Source of the DNA: Phylloscopus collybita
Taxonomy: Eukaryota; Chordata; Aves; Passeriformes; Phylloscopidae
Assembly (NCBI GenBank): GCA_027886175.1
Contig: JAJNNQ010000016.1
Span: forward strand, 997,001 to 1,061,000
Reading direction: 5' to 3'
Length of the DNA stretch: 64,000 bases
Shown here: positions 28,101-41,562 of the stretch, piece by piece
Numbering within the stretch: position 1 is the first letter of the stretch
Layout of the letters: every line of letters begins with the position of its first letter
Notes under the pieces: model-generated
Told to the model about the DNA's origin: nothing
What the model saw: the letters and a program-made list of their open reading frames with translations, nothing else
Databases searched by the model: none
Program-made: the position numbers and the translations under genes

Positions 28101-29359
28101 AAAAGCAGCAGAAACAAAATGGCAATAATAACATGCCCGTTATCCATCGTTCCCACACCTACAATCTTGACACTACATCTGGGAATCTGATGTGCACCTT
28201 TTCCTTTCTTCTACCCTCTGCCTCCATTAAGTCACCGGAGTGTTTGTATTTCTTCATGGCACAAATGTATTTAGAATACTTCATGATTATCCTAAAGTAT
28301 CTAAAAAAATTGCTTTACTTTGTGGTATTAGGTTTTGAAAGGGAAGCAGGGATGTTTTTCTAGATATGATCTAGGCAGGATCCAAGTACTCTCTACACTG
28401 GATCTGTGAGATTTTTGATAGGCTGCTAGTTCAGTTAAAGCAACCTAACTCTCTTGGACTCTACAAGAAACACCTGTGTAAACCCAGAGAGAAATTCCAG
28501 CCTCAGAAAGTCTGTTGTGTAAGTCCACTGTCCTGTCAGATGGTGAACAATTCTGTCTGCTGAAACACACCTTTTCCTCTTGAAATAGATGATTTTTCAC
28601 ATTTTTGAGACTGTGGCTTCAGTCAGGATCCTGACAATAAACTTCTTGATATTGAGTGCTGCAGCAAAACTTCTAAGTGCATTTACAACTTTATTTTTAG
28701 ATGAAATGTAGGTAAGAGATGTCTGGTATTTGGTTTGTCTTTGATCATCACTCCTGCCCACCACACGTTCAGGACCTCATTTCATTCCTTCTTTGCAGGG
28801 TGATGAGAGGTGAGACAAGCCAACACTACTGGGCAATAAGGGCAAGGTTGTTGCACATCACCTAAGGATGAGAATTAAGGTTGAAGGAAAGAAAAGGTTG
28901 CCTTCCCTAACATCATCAGTCCTTTGGTTTCCTTTGAGAACTGCTGTTTTACAGTTAGGGTGATCATCTTTGTCTCCTTTCTTCCCAGGATGTATAAAAT
29001 GTTTCTGAATTCTACTTGTAAGAGCTTTCTGCTACAGGGAAGGAGTATGGGGAAATGTGCAGCCAAAGTAATAATGGTGGTTATTAAAAACTGAGAAGGT
29101 GAATGCAGAAGAAGAACATAACATGTTTCTCTTACCCTGTAAACTGCAATTTGGTATCAGCACAGTTGTTTGGGGGGGAAGTGTGTGGGTCTTGACTTCC
29201 TGTTCCACCAACAGACATGTAGCCCAGACAAAAATATTTATCACTGCTTCTCAGAGTTGCACACTGGAAAAGCATTGATGGTGTGTTCAAATATTTGTAG
29301 AGGAGCCCTGTAAGTTCTGCAGGATAATAATGTCATTTGTTTGGCTTCTTTTTTTCCAG

Positions 29360-29504
29360 ACAAGAAGCCCTTCTTGCTGCCATTAGTGAAAAAGATGCCA
29401 ATATTGCTCTGCTAGAGCTTTCATCCTCTAAGAAGAAGACTCAGGATGAAGTGGCTGCACTGAAACGAGAGAAAGACCGGCTTGTGCAACAGCTCAAGCA
29501 GCAG
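29360..29504 (+). CDS. ERC1: ERC1 internal exon, C-terminal coiled-coil segment
   Basis: ERC1 (ELKS/CAST2) is a cytosolic coiled-coil scaffold that binds RIM, Bassoon, liprin-alpha and RAB6 and organises active zones and vesicle docking sites. The exon starts after TTTTTTCCAG. Its first base completes a split codon (a Lys in the family as I recall it), then 48 codons run in frame from QEALLAAISEKDANIALLEL to KREKDRLVQQLKQQ. The spacing of Leu/Ile/Ala and the high charge match the last coiled coil of ELKS proteins. The exon ends exactly on a codon and is followed by a GTGGGT donor. The sequence is almost identical to the ERC1 and ERC2 families. The choice of ERC1 comes from the next exon. The preceding exon is not in the window. 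Confidence 0.95.
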
Positions 29505-32500
29505 GTGGGTACAGGAGGGCTGGGAAAAATCCAGTTAAGAATCTGGTGTGGGATTATTATCTTGCTTTATGGACCTAATAATGCATAACCCTCTCGTATG
29601 TTAGGACAGAAAGTGCATAAATAACAACTTCAAACTGCTGCACTCAGCACTGAGGGTGCTTTCCTTGTGGCACTGCCTGATGTGTGATAGGATGTGTGGG
29701 AGGGTGGACATGAGGAGGACATTGGTTGTTATCCTCTACAGGCATAAGCAGTCACAGATTCAGGGAAAAGCAGTGATACTTCTCCTGGGGGTTTGTATTT
29801 CCCTTGCTGGGGAAGAAGCCTATTTGGAAGAGCCTTCTCCTAACTGAGAAGAATTTGAGCTCCTAACTCCTAGAGCTCAAATATGAATGTTGCACCACAC
29901 AGTCCCTCCTGTGATTTCTGATTGCAGCAGGAGCACCATGTGCCAGCTTCCAGAACAGACTCTGGGAGGTCTCATGCTTGTGAGGAGATTGGTCCCTTCC
30001 TATTTCTGGCCTCTCCTGTTTCTGAGATCTTTCTGTGTTGGTGTAACAATTAGAAAAATGTGTTTCTGTTCAAGCATTTAATATTATGTTTCAGTACTGA
30101 ATGCAATGTGAAGAGTACACTGCCAGTAAAACACAGAGGAAGCAAAAGGCATCCCTGGCAATCAGAGATTTAGGATCTGAAAAAATCTGTGTAAATTTTT
30201 CACTTCAGCACTTCTGTGGGTTTTCCTGAGTTACTCCCTTGCCACATTCCTTGTGATAGCACAAATGCTGCTGCCAACCCAGTACCAGCTTCTCCAGTGC
30301 CACCATTTCCATCTTCACAAAGTTTTATGTGCAACATTTCATCTCAGATGATTTCTGTTGCTGTCAGAGCACGTAAGACAAAACCAGAGCATTGTGATAA
30401 GGGATTTCTGTGCTTCTTCCTTAGCAAACACAAGTAGGTTATTGGCCATCTTGTTTAAGATAATTATTTATGGTTTAATTTAGGAACAGTATTTTGGGGG
30501 CCTTGTGTACCAGCTTCAGAATGAGCAAGAAGTATAGATTTCAGTCTTGTATTATTGACTTTTGAGCAACAGTTGTAATCACTGCCACTGGTCAGCCAGG
30601 TGATCTGCTGAACCAGAATCAGAAGTGCTCACAGCAATGTCCAGTACTTGTTTTGTTTGTGTCATTGTTGATGCAGCAGCTGTAATTTATGGTACCATTC
30701 ACTCCAAGAGGAATTAACATTTCTTAGTTCTTGTTGTCCTAAGCTTAAATTCAGATGCTTTCATGCTCTGAACTTTCCCAGAAGAAGGAAACTGGAGCAA
30801 TCTGTAGTATTTTGTGGTGAATTTTTTCTGCTGAAAATTTGTGTACACCTAATTAACATATTAACATTGTGCTTATCTGTAATGACTTAGGTTTCAGGCA
30901 AATAATTTTTTAAAACATTGTTGTGCTTCCTATAGTGATCTTTCGGTGCTGGTAAGTCTTACAGGATCATGAACTCTTCCTGAAAAGACATGGCCATTTC
31001 CCTTAAGGATGCCAGTTCTAAGTGCTTTTCTGTGTGTGTGTGATATTTAATTTCCCAAATAAATGAAAATTGCAGAGGAGATTAATTTGCAATTATTTTT
31101 GGTGTGTAGTGAGACCAGTTGTGATCTGACTTTGGAGCAATAGTCCTTTTTCAAATAATTCACTGGACTGTTGAAATGCCTTTGAAGACTCTGGTTCCAA
31201 AACTGCCATCAGCTATAAAGACTTGTCACTGTTTAAGGTTGTTTAAGATTTTAATCTTAAAACTAACGAAGAAAGCAGAAAGTAATCTCCTCAACACATC
31301 TGTGCTATGAGTAGTATAAATAAAAGTTTTATGTGTAGTACCAGTATAAAATCACAGGTATTCTTTGGTACATCCACAATCCCCAAGGCAGAATAAATGT
31401 TTACATATAAACAATCTAAACTACATTTAAAGCACACCTGAGAAATATTTATGTGACCAAGCAGAGATTGGACACATCCTCCCTAAATTCTGTCCTGTGT
31501 TTTAAGGGTGTGTCATCTTGTATCTGGTTTTTTTGTGTGCAGCTTTCAACACGTTGATAGAAAAACTCCTCGTTGTTTCTTACAGGCAGTATTACTCACC
31601 CCCTCTATGAGTTGCAGAGAATCTAAAATTCCATTTAGTTTTTTTCAGTGCCAGTAGTTTTGGTGTGTACTTTTTCTGAATAAATTCAAATCACACCAAC
31701 TTTGACAGCTGCAGAAATAGGAGATGGGTCAGAAGAGATGGCTGTGAGATTTTACAGGATCCTCATTACTGGTGTAGTCAAGGGGAATCTCATTTTTCTA
31801 CATGCTTTGCAAATATTCTGTGTACTTGGCCCTTGCGCTCCTCCTCAGTTGTTCCAGGTCACCAGCCTCATATATTCCAACAAAACAACTCTGCTGCTTC
31901 CTCAGTTTAAGCCTTCTCTACATGGACCCTTTCCTGCATCTTGAGAGCAAGGGTCCATCTGTGTTTGCCAGCTCCACAGAACCGTGTCACTTTTCAGGCA
32001 CTTCCTAATGTTTAGCTGTCATTCTTAACTGTGCAGTAGAAACTGTGGGTGGAAAATCTTTCAGACTCACAGATGTACTGAACACAGCTGTTCAAGGAAG
32101 GCAGGTGATGCCACAAATCAAGACATTCTGGAAGACTTTGAAAAGCACTTGTGGAACCCAAAAAGTTTATTCAACCCTTCCGATTCAGGGCTGGGATCCT
32201 GACCTCAGTCATTGGTGTTTCAGAGCCATTGAGCCCCCTGATGAGTATTTGGTATTTCAGTCCATCCCATTCCTAGGAAATGCTTGGGCTCTGTGCTGGG
32301 AAAGCAGCTCCTGCAGTTGGTGGTCAGGCAGAGCTGAGTCACAGGGTGCTGTTCCTGCGTGCGTAGGATGCACACAGAGATGCTGAGCAATGTGGGAAGA
32401 GTTGTGTCTGCTGTGGGAGCAGCAGTGCTGAATTCACTGGGGCTGGGAGGAGCTGCTGACAGAGGGCTTTAGGAGAGCAGTTTCCTGACTGTGCTGCAAT

Positions 32501-35500
32501 AGTGAGTGTGAATGGATCCAAGCATGTAGAACAGGACTGGGATCAAAACTTTTCCTTGCTTCTGCTGGGTGCCATTCCCTGACTTGCTGTTAATTGACCT
32601 TCCTCAGAGTGTAGAAAGCTACAACACTCACAAAACAAAAACCCGTTCCAACGATGTCCTGTGATTTTTATTTATTTTAAAATGTCACTGAGGACACATA
32701 GGTTCATCCAGGGAAAGGTCTCCAGGATCTGGAGGGCTCTGCTGTCATTCCTTGTGCTCTCTCCTTTCCCAGCAGTGGCTCACAGGGGAAGGGTACTGCT
32801 GCACAAGGGGAGTCCTGCCAAAGACAGCTCGGCTCTTTCATTTCTCTGAGTATGTGCATTAAAGTTTGGATGAAGAGAAGCATTTTGGAAAGAGGATATG
32901 GCATCAATGTTGTTTTAATTTAGAGTTTCTAGGCTCTGAATTGCAGGAATGTGCCTCAGTATAAGAGCCCATTTCCTAATGAGGCTCGGCATTGAGCAGG
33001 CTCTCCAGTAAATGCAGCTGCCTGTTTCATATTGCTTGTCAGTTTGGATGAGGGATTTCCTCTATCACCAGACAGGCAGGGCCATTGCAGGGCGAGGGTC
33101 ACCAGTGAATATGGTCCCAATTTATTCCTCCCAGGGCACTGTGTCTCCGTGGGGAGCTCACAGAGGCTGCTGCTCGGGGCTGATGCAAGAGCAGCGAGCT
33201 GCAGTTGTGTAAGCAGCTCCAGATGTGGCATGGGGAGGGCCCTGCTGGGTGTCTCACGGGGCTGACAGGGACCCAGGAGCTTGGCCTGCTTGGTGGATGG
33301 AGCACAGGCACTGCTCAGCTGTTAGGAAATGCCCTGCTTGCCATTCATCCCTTTCTCAACAAGCGAAGTTTTAACATCAGCTCCTATTCATTGTAACAGG
33401 GCAAAGCAGCACCCCACAGTTTTGAGTGGTGAAGGGAGGGCATATCTGAAGGGGCTGAGGTTTTCCTGTCTGTGGGCTTTGAGTCTTAAACAGCTGGGAT
33501 TTTCTGCTAGGAGCTGTTTGTAGCAAAACCTGTCATTTTCTGTATTTGTACAGAGTGTGGCAGAGTGAGTGCCTGACTTGACCAGCATCTCTGTCACTGC
33601 CATGCCAGAAATGTGAAGTAATAGTGTTAAAATTCTTAGGAGGCTCTGAACAGTATTAGTGTCTTCTGACAACCTGGAGTATTATTCAGATTAATTGTTT
33701 GTAAATAGCCATATTCACTTGTATTATTCCATAATGTTTCATAATTATTATTATTATAGCAGAAGTGACCAGGAATTAGCTTGCCTCAGCGTTACTGATG
33801 ACAGGATCCCAACATTTTCATTTGAAATCCTGGGACTTCAGGTTAGATTAATACTACATAATGTTTTATTATGCTGCCTATGCCTAAACAAAAGTTATTT
33901 TCAGATCAGTTCCTCAGTCTTTTAAGAACATGTTGAATTTTCATTCTATACCTCAGCATGCTCAGAGAACCACCCAGCTTAAGCTTTCTCCATGTATTTC
34001 ATAAAGATGTATTTTCTTTAGTCGTACAAACTGTTAATGAGAAATAGTCAGCAGTATGAATAGTATGGCCTCAGGAGAGAGCTCTCTGCAACTGAGTTGA
34101 TTCATCCAGTTACACCTGGAATCTGTTCCTAAAGACTTCAGGTGAAGGAGACCTTCAGTCCTAGGAGGTCTTTTTAATACTTTATCTGTCCTTATTATTA
34201 TATGTAATGTCCCTTACTGCAATTTAAGCTCATCACTATTTTTTTCTGTCGGGGGCATAGAAAAAAAAAATATTTCCTTGCTGTTCACTCAAAAAGAGCT
34301 CCTTTCTAATTTAATAAAGGGAGATAGGAAGCCCCCTGCTATTGTAAGTGTGGGTTTTGTAGTCAGCCTTGCCATCCAGAGGAAATACCTGCTGTTCCCT
34401 TCTGTTTCTTTATCCTCATCAAGATTGTGCCTTCCTCTGTGGGCCAGCATGAATCTGAGGGGCTCTTGTTTATCATGCCCACAAATGGAGAGGAATTATT
34501 TGGCAATGGACAAATAACTAATAATTGACTGGCAATATCAGTATTAATGCAATATTGAATATACATTTCATCTAAGCAAGCAAGTACCAAAGCTGGTTTT
34601 TTTCTGTGCTACTTTGTGCCTCTTCCCTGTAAGATTTTGATTGGCCTTCTTAATGAGGCCAAGTTACTGCAAAGACTGGTTTCCCAAGTAAATGTGGTTC
34701 ATGGATCACGAGAAAAAAGGAAGAATTGTAGATTCCAGAGTGGCTTCTCACCCCAGAAATTATATTTTTCCACTGTTACTTGTTTCTCTGGAAACCCTGC
34801 ACACTGACACCTGACACTCCTCTGCTGTGAACTTTTCCAAGCTGAAGTTCCACTGGTTGGAGTCATTTCTGTTTATAACAAGAGAATGTAAAACAGGTCA
34901 AAGGAGACTGACAGGCAAATGTTTTCCTCTTGCTGCTGTGGAGCTGTACCAGCACAGCCACCCTTCTGGCAGTTTTAGTTACCCCCCTGCCTGCTGAAGT
35001 AACACAGATTGTGAGGGTGTGCAGTTAGTCCTTGCTTTACCTTAGCTGCCCTGATTTGAAACCACGTCTGATGAGAGTGATTACCTTGTTAGCAAGAGAA
35101 TTTCTTCTTCAGGTGACATGGATCCAATCACTGCAGGTAATTGTGCTGCTGTTTTGTGACAGAAGCCCTCTTGTTCTCTGAAAGGTTCCAGCAGTCTGGA
35201 GTTCAGTGAGGGGAGACATCTCTCAAGGCACTGTCAGAAGGGAACTTAGGAAGTGTAGGAATATGTGTGTGAGCTGTCTGAGTGTGGTGCTGGTGGCTTC
35301 TTTATAGCTGAGGAAGAAAAGTTAATATTTGCAGTGAGTGATGAGATGCAGGGCACTTGGATCCATCTTTGTGCAGTACCATAGAGTGCAAATAGGTGTA
35401 AAAGTGGGGGAAGAAAACTTCTGTGATAATAAAGTTAAGAACAGGCAGAGGAGTCTGAGGGTGCTCTGTCAGAGGTTTCTTCATGAGGTGGGCAGTACAG

Positions 35501-38500
35501 AAGGTACTCTGAGTTCTGGTGTTCTCTGAATGCCAGGTTCACCAATTTGAAGCAGGAACAAACAGATTAATGTACTTTGCCAGACATTTCCCAGGGAATA
35601 GTGAAGCGTTTCAAGGATACTGTCACTTGCAGTGGACTTGTTACATATGCAGTGCAGTCTCAGCCTCTCCTATCACTACATGCTCTGTAGAGTCAAAGTG
35701 AAGTCACTTTTTATCAGGTTCTTGTACCACCAGTGCCTGGAGGGTCACTTGCAGCTTTTCAGTTACTGGCTTTAATACACAGAGGTGCCAAAATATGTGG
35801 TTCTTGTAGTACATTCTTAGCTGTGCTGGCATGGGTGTGAGCAGGCACAAGTGGGGGAAATCACTCTGTACACTTCCTGTACAGGAAGCTGCTGGACTAG
35901 AAACAGAAGGAACTTCTGGCTGAGGTGAATATATCTGCACTAATTGGCTCTCATCAGGCATTGCCAGCTGTCAGATTTAAGCCCCGTGGCTTTTGTCGAA
36001 GGCCTGTAATGCACCCAGATTATCAATCACAGCACTGCTTGTTTTGCCAGGCTTTGCTCCTCGGTAATTGTTTCTGTCAAGGGGGAAGTCTCTGCCAGGA
36101 GCAGCCCCCAGCACCCTGAGATGCAAGGCTTTGTCGTGCCCTTGAGCACTGCTTCCTGCAGCACAGCACCAGGAGCCCTCACTAGGATTAAAAGAAAGCA
36201 CCTTCTCCCTGCCATGTGCTCCAGACTTTTTTCCCATCATTTTGAATCATCTATGAGCACAGTAACAGCACTCAGTGCAGCGTCAGCAGTCTGTTCTGGG
36301 GCAGCATTTCATCTTTCCCCTGCTAGTGCTTACACTCTTTCCCCTCTCCCTCCTGCCTTCCCTTCACCCTTTGCCCCTTGCATGCCTAAATCACAACGTG
36401 TGCTCCAGGTGCCAGGGCAGGGAGCTGCCTGCTGGCACTCAGTGCCTCTTCTTGTGCCTCTTGGAGCTGCAGACAGCCCTGGCTGCTTTCTGCTTGTGCC
36501 TTCAGCCACGCCACAGCCTGAGCCTTGAGGGTATAGCTGTGGAGCTCTGCTGGGAGAGGAGGGTGCTTTGCCTCACTGAGAGAGAGGGCTTCAACATTTA
36601 CAGAGGTGTTGTGGCACTCAGGTGATAATACAGTACTTGGTGGCCTTTCTTTGTAGACATTTGTAACATTTTAAGAAACATCTAAAACATTTTAAACATT
36701 TAGTCCTATTAGTAAGGACTAATATCTCCCAAGTTTGAACTCAGATTTCAGAAACCTGTTACACTTCGTTACAAATATATTAAGATTTTCATAGTCTAGT
36801 TTCGCAGCTTTTTAATTGACTAAAAATTCACACAAATAAATTTAAATGAATTGGGTAATTGCCAACAGCCTTTAATGCCATGTATACACTGTACACTCTT
36901 GTTCAAGGCTTATGAACTCCTGTAGGCAGTTATTTAAGCAATGTTGTCTCTCTAGAAAATCAGGATTGTTGGATGAGTCTAGGTCAGCAGCTGAGACCCC
37001 CTGTATCCCATTCCTGACCAACTTGATGGTGTTGGAGACCAGGAAAGATTATTAGGCCTGCCCTGGGAGAACCAGGCTTGTTGCACTGTTAAAGAGGTGA
37101 GAATGCTCTCTGGGCTTGGGCTGCCTCAGGAGACTGCACTAGAAGATCTAATTTGGGCCTGGAAAATAATCCTTGCTTGGTCTGTGAGTAGTTCTGCTGG
37201 ACATTGGTGCAATGTAAAAATAGTCACTGGCATTTGACATCACAGTTGTACCATATGGTGCTTTCCTGTAGTTCTTGTGGCCCAAACCACTGCTCTGATA
37301 CACTGTGGTTTCAGTGAAATAAAGAGGATGTATTAGAGCAGCTCTCTGAGATACATACATTCAACAGAGTATTTATGGAATTCATTCTCTTTGCTAGAAA
37401 TATTATGTTGAGCATAGTTCCTGCCAATATTTGTCTTAGCTGGTGAGTCATGAGATAGATGGAGAATGTCAGAATGTGGTTAGAACAGCTCAGGATTGCC
37501 CATGGTTGTTCATTCAAGGAGTGCAATTATGGGCACATCTTCCTTTGCTTAACTTCCCTGGTTTGTGGGGTAGCTGGGAAGGACCCATGCACAACTGCTC
37601 CTGATTGTTGTCCAGTGGCAGGATGTGCCTCAGGGGTAAAATATTTGAGACTTTCCAACCATAGGTCCCTGTGGCTGGGCTGGTTTGGCGTCACTCTTGG
37701 TATTTGAATTGGTGATGTCTGAAGGATGACCAGAAAATACAGTGATACATTTAAATGGGATCTTTTAGACCATTGAATAAGGAACTCTGAGGGTTGGACA
37801 GGGAGAATTCCACTTAAACACATAAAAAGTCTTAATGAGATAAATCCACAAATAGATAATTTTTTTTTTTCTTTTTGTGAAGAAACAGAAATTTCACACC
37901 AAAATTTCAGATTCAGGAAGATTTTGAATTACTTGCTTGAACTTGGTGAAGATGAGTGTGTAAGCATCCTTACAGGTATCCCATTGGTTGGATGCAGGTT
38001 TTTCTGTACTAGCTGATTCCCCTTCATCTGGGCTGTTTTACCTGACAATGACAATTGTTTAGGAGACACATGTGTCCCTTTACCAAATCTCCATTCAAAA
38101 TGTGCAAATTGGTATATGATGCTTTTCTCTCCCTGTATTTAATGGTATTATTCCTCAGGGAACATGCAACACACTGAATGGTCTCATTCTAAAGCTATAA
38201 AGTGGTTATATTTATTTGTGGTTACTTGTCTCTGGATGAAAAGCCTAATGAGCCTGTGACATTACCAACTATCTTATATAAAAACAATTCACACATTGAT
38301 AGTCATTTAAAACATAGTGGCAGAAAGCTGAAAAGCATTTTTCCAGCTTTGGTATTGGTTTTAATTTGTGTAAAACCTGTAACTGGTGAGGTGGTAGATG
38401 ATTCAAGGTGTATTCCAAAAACATGTAAGGAGAAGGTGAAGTCAGAGATATGAGGTGACTGATTGGGTTCATAAACTAAATGTGTAGAAAGTTTCAAGTA

Positions 38501-41500
38501 GATTGCAGATTAACAGTTGTATGACTTAATGTGTTAGTGATGTGTTCTGTCCTTGAAGGAGGAATGGATGATGGAAAGAATTGTACACCTAGAATATGTC
38601 ATGAAAATGAATGATCTCTAAGATAGAATATGTTGCATATTTGTGATTTTGCTGTGTTTTTTTGGGAGTAACATAGTAAGTCACTGTGGTTTTGTTTTTT
38701 TTCTTGAAAAGAGAGAAATGCATAGTCTGCAAAAGAGAATTTTAATCCCCACCATCTTAAAAATTGATAATGGAAAAAAGTTAGTCTTAACTTCATGTAA
38801 GCAGTGAACTGTTGATGCTCTCAGGAATTTTTGAGCTTATGCACTGAATATCTCTGTCTACAGATTTTTTTTCTCATCCACTGTATTAAGCTCATTAAAT
38901 TCTGAAAATAATTTCTCATTTTGAAACTGTTGGATTGGGCCTGGTCCAGTACACCATATCTCAGGCAAATAAATAGGTGAGACAGGGGAAAATACTGGTT
39001 TCATCTTGCAGTTGGAAATCTAAAATGCTGTCAGTTAGGAGAAGTTTCTTAATAATATTCCTTCATGGATTTACATACCACGCTGTGGAAATTGATAGGA
39101 GAGTGTAGCAGGTTTGTCAGAGTGAGAGACAGATTTAGGAAATGAGCCATCAGTTACCTGTGATAGCTTCTGCAAATGGAGGGGTGCTGGTGACACTTCT
39201 GGTAAATTCATGGTCTTACGTTCAGAAGAATCCAAATGTTAAAAAAGAATTGCTATTCATGTTTAGGTGCAGAACAAATGATGCATTTAGTCCTTAATAA
39301 GTACATGCTGTTTTCTACAGCCCTTCTCTAAGATGAAGAAATACTCAGGACCAAAGGAAAGGTGGGCAGATTTTCCCTGGATTTTCACAAATGCCACTTG
39401 ACACTTGTGAATGCAGGGAGGGGATGGAGATTCTCCTGCTGTCTCCTACCTTGGAAGCTGTGAGGAGTCTGGAAACAGCTGCCAGCTCCAAAAGGTACAG
39501 GGTGAGAAAGTTGATACTGATGGAGATGGTGCCTGCAGTCCCTCCCTGAATGGGAGGCTGGGGACAGTGCTGTCTAACATGATTAGTGCTTTTGGCAGAT
39601 CTTCTTTAGGGCAGTTGTCTTCAGCTGTCCCTGAGCAGACCTGGATGGAACACAAAATAAAGGCATCGTTTCTGTGCCCTTTTTTGCCTTGAATGTGTTA
39701 CCAAAGGTTTGGAGTCTTTGCAGTAGCAAGAAGTGCTTTTAGGGATTAGTCCAAGATTTTGCAGGAAGACAAAGTAAGTCTCAGACTCAGCCATCAAAAG
39801 ATTGCTGTCTGATTTTACCTGGTATAACCAAACATTTATTATGTGGATGTAAGAAAAAAATGTTGATTACATACTCCCAGTTTCAAATACAAGTCATTTA
39901 TCTTTGCAAGTACACGCTGTAGAATTGTAGATTATCAGTAGTGTAGGTCAGTGTTAATCTCTCAACTTTTGTAAAGCTCTGCTCCCCAAATTTGTGTTAA
40001 ACTCTCATCCCAGGACTGGTGTCTAGAGGAAGCAGTGGCCTTTTCTGTTGAATAAGCCCTGGTTAAGGGTTGGCAATTTTATTAGAGCTTTTGTTCTCTT
40101 TATTTGAGTACAATTTTACAGTCACAGAACCCAGTCTTTGTTCTCTTTCTGTTTGTTTGCCACCAATGCCTGTCTGTGTTCGTGTGAATACAAATATTTC
40201 CTGTAGCTGAGTAAACAAAAAGTAAATGGAGGTCTCACAGCTGACTCCAGGCAAGTTTTTCCTCAGGATTTGAATAACCTAGGTATCTCTTGTTTTTACA
40301 GAGGATTTTTGTTTGGGGTGAGAAACTTCATGTTTTTAAACATTCTGTTTCACCATTCCACCACTCTTAATCCTTTTAATAGTTCAGAAGTTACTCTTCA
40401 CACTGTTTTCATCTGAACATGAAACTTTACCATAATTTATGACACCAAGCCAGTCCTCCATCCCCTAAACACCAGGAGATGCACCCTTGGCTTCTCCTCC
40501 TTCATTACAGCCAGCAACCCCAACCTCTGCCAGCTGCTGACAGTGATGGTGTTGAAAAATAATAAAAGCAATCTAGTGATCCTTAAGAACACACACACAT
40601 TCACAGGCTGTTTAAAACTTGGAAGCCTGCATAAGTTTATTTGCTCTCTGGAAATATTAAGGACTGTATCTTCTCATTTTAGCTTTTCCCTGGTTTTTTT
40701 TGTTTTTGTGGGTTTTTTCCCCCCCTAAGGGGAAATATATTTACTTATATATACAGACCTTTAATCATCTTTCAGGTGTCTTCTCTGTCTCATATGGAAG
40801 CATGCAAGATGGAGGTTCTTCTGCACTAAAAACCAAAAACTTCACAGATTTGGTGGGAAGGACCCACAGACTGGGAAGTGCAGACTAAGGCTAATTCCTT
40901 CTTTTGCTACACCTTCTCATCACTATCACATTACAAAAAGGCTTTCCTCTTCCCCCCTTTCCTGATGACCAAAACCAGCTAGTCCTTCTCCGTTGTCTGC
41001 CACAAAGCTGGTTTGTGATGCAAAGAGGGCTTAAAAATATGAAGGCTCCCTTGTTTCCTCCTAGGCTTTCTAATTACAAATCAATCAGTCAAGGTTGTTC
41101 TTGTCCTTCTATTCATTCTTTTCCGTTTCTTCCTCTGCTTTGTCAGGGCTCTTTAACAAGTGGAATCACCTATCTTAAGTTTAATGACTTAGCAGTAAAA
41201 GGATTGTTAGGAAAAACTCACCAGAGGTACGACTGCCTTTTTTCTCATCTTGTTCCACAGATCTTTTCCTTTTAGTGGTCCTGCAGCAGAGAGAATTCCC
41301 TTAAGATTTTCTTTTCTAAGCTTTACAGAGTGCTTTATGGTGCCCATTGGGTGGGCCTCTACTCATATGTAATGGCATCATATAATGTAAATCACAGCAA
41401 GACAACAGATTAGGAACAGAGCAGGCAAGGACAGGAATACTGGAATGCAGAGAGCTTAGAGAAATTCATCTGGCCAAACTGGCACATCTCTACATGTAGT

Positions 41501-41531
41501 GTGCCATAAATTTCCTAGAGAATGAGAGAAG

Positions 41532-41562
41532 TTATCCTTACCTCTTTCCTTGGTAAGGATAA
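41532..41562. repeat. Perfect 11-bp inverted repeat with 9-base loop
   Basis: TTATCCTTACC at 41532-41542 pairs perfectly with GGTAAGGATAA at 41552-41562. The transcript could form a short hairpin on either strand. It is too short for a microRNA precursor on its own, and there is no terminator role in a vertebrate intron. Confidence 0.6.

Larger units (their letters stand above)
1..29359 (+). other. ERC1: ERC1 intron, 3' part (start lies outside window)
   Basis: This is intronic DNA upstream of the first recognisable ERC1 exon. I looked for the preceding coiled-coil exon of the family and for any other protein-like segment and found none. The intron therefore runs at least 29.3 kb. It holds an LTR-like block near 3.7-4.4 kb, CR1 remnants near 7.0 and 16.5 kb, short A/T tracts, and modestly GC-rich stretches at about 12.3-13.1, 14.4-14.9 and 18.9-19.5 kb that give overlapping chance frames. 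The rest is unique-looking AT-rich sequence. The intron ends in a T-rich tract and CAG at 29357-29359. Confidence 0.85.

Noticed and set aside
6705..40599. Other short microsatellites such as (TG)6 at 31031 and an AC run at 40589
   Set aside because: They are too short to be informative and are mentioned only as intron content.
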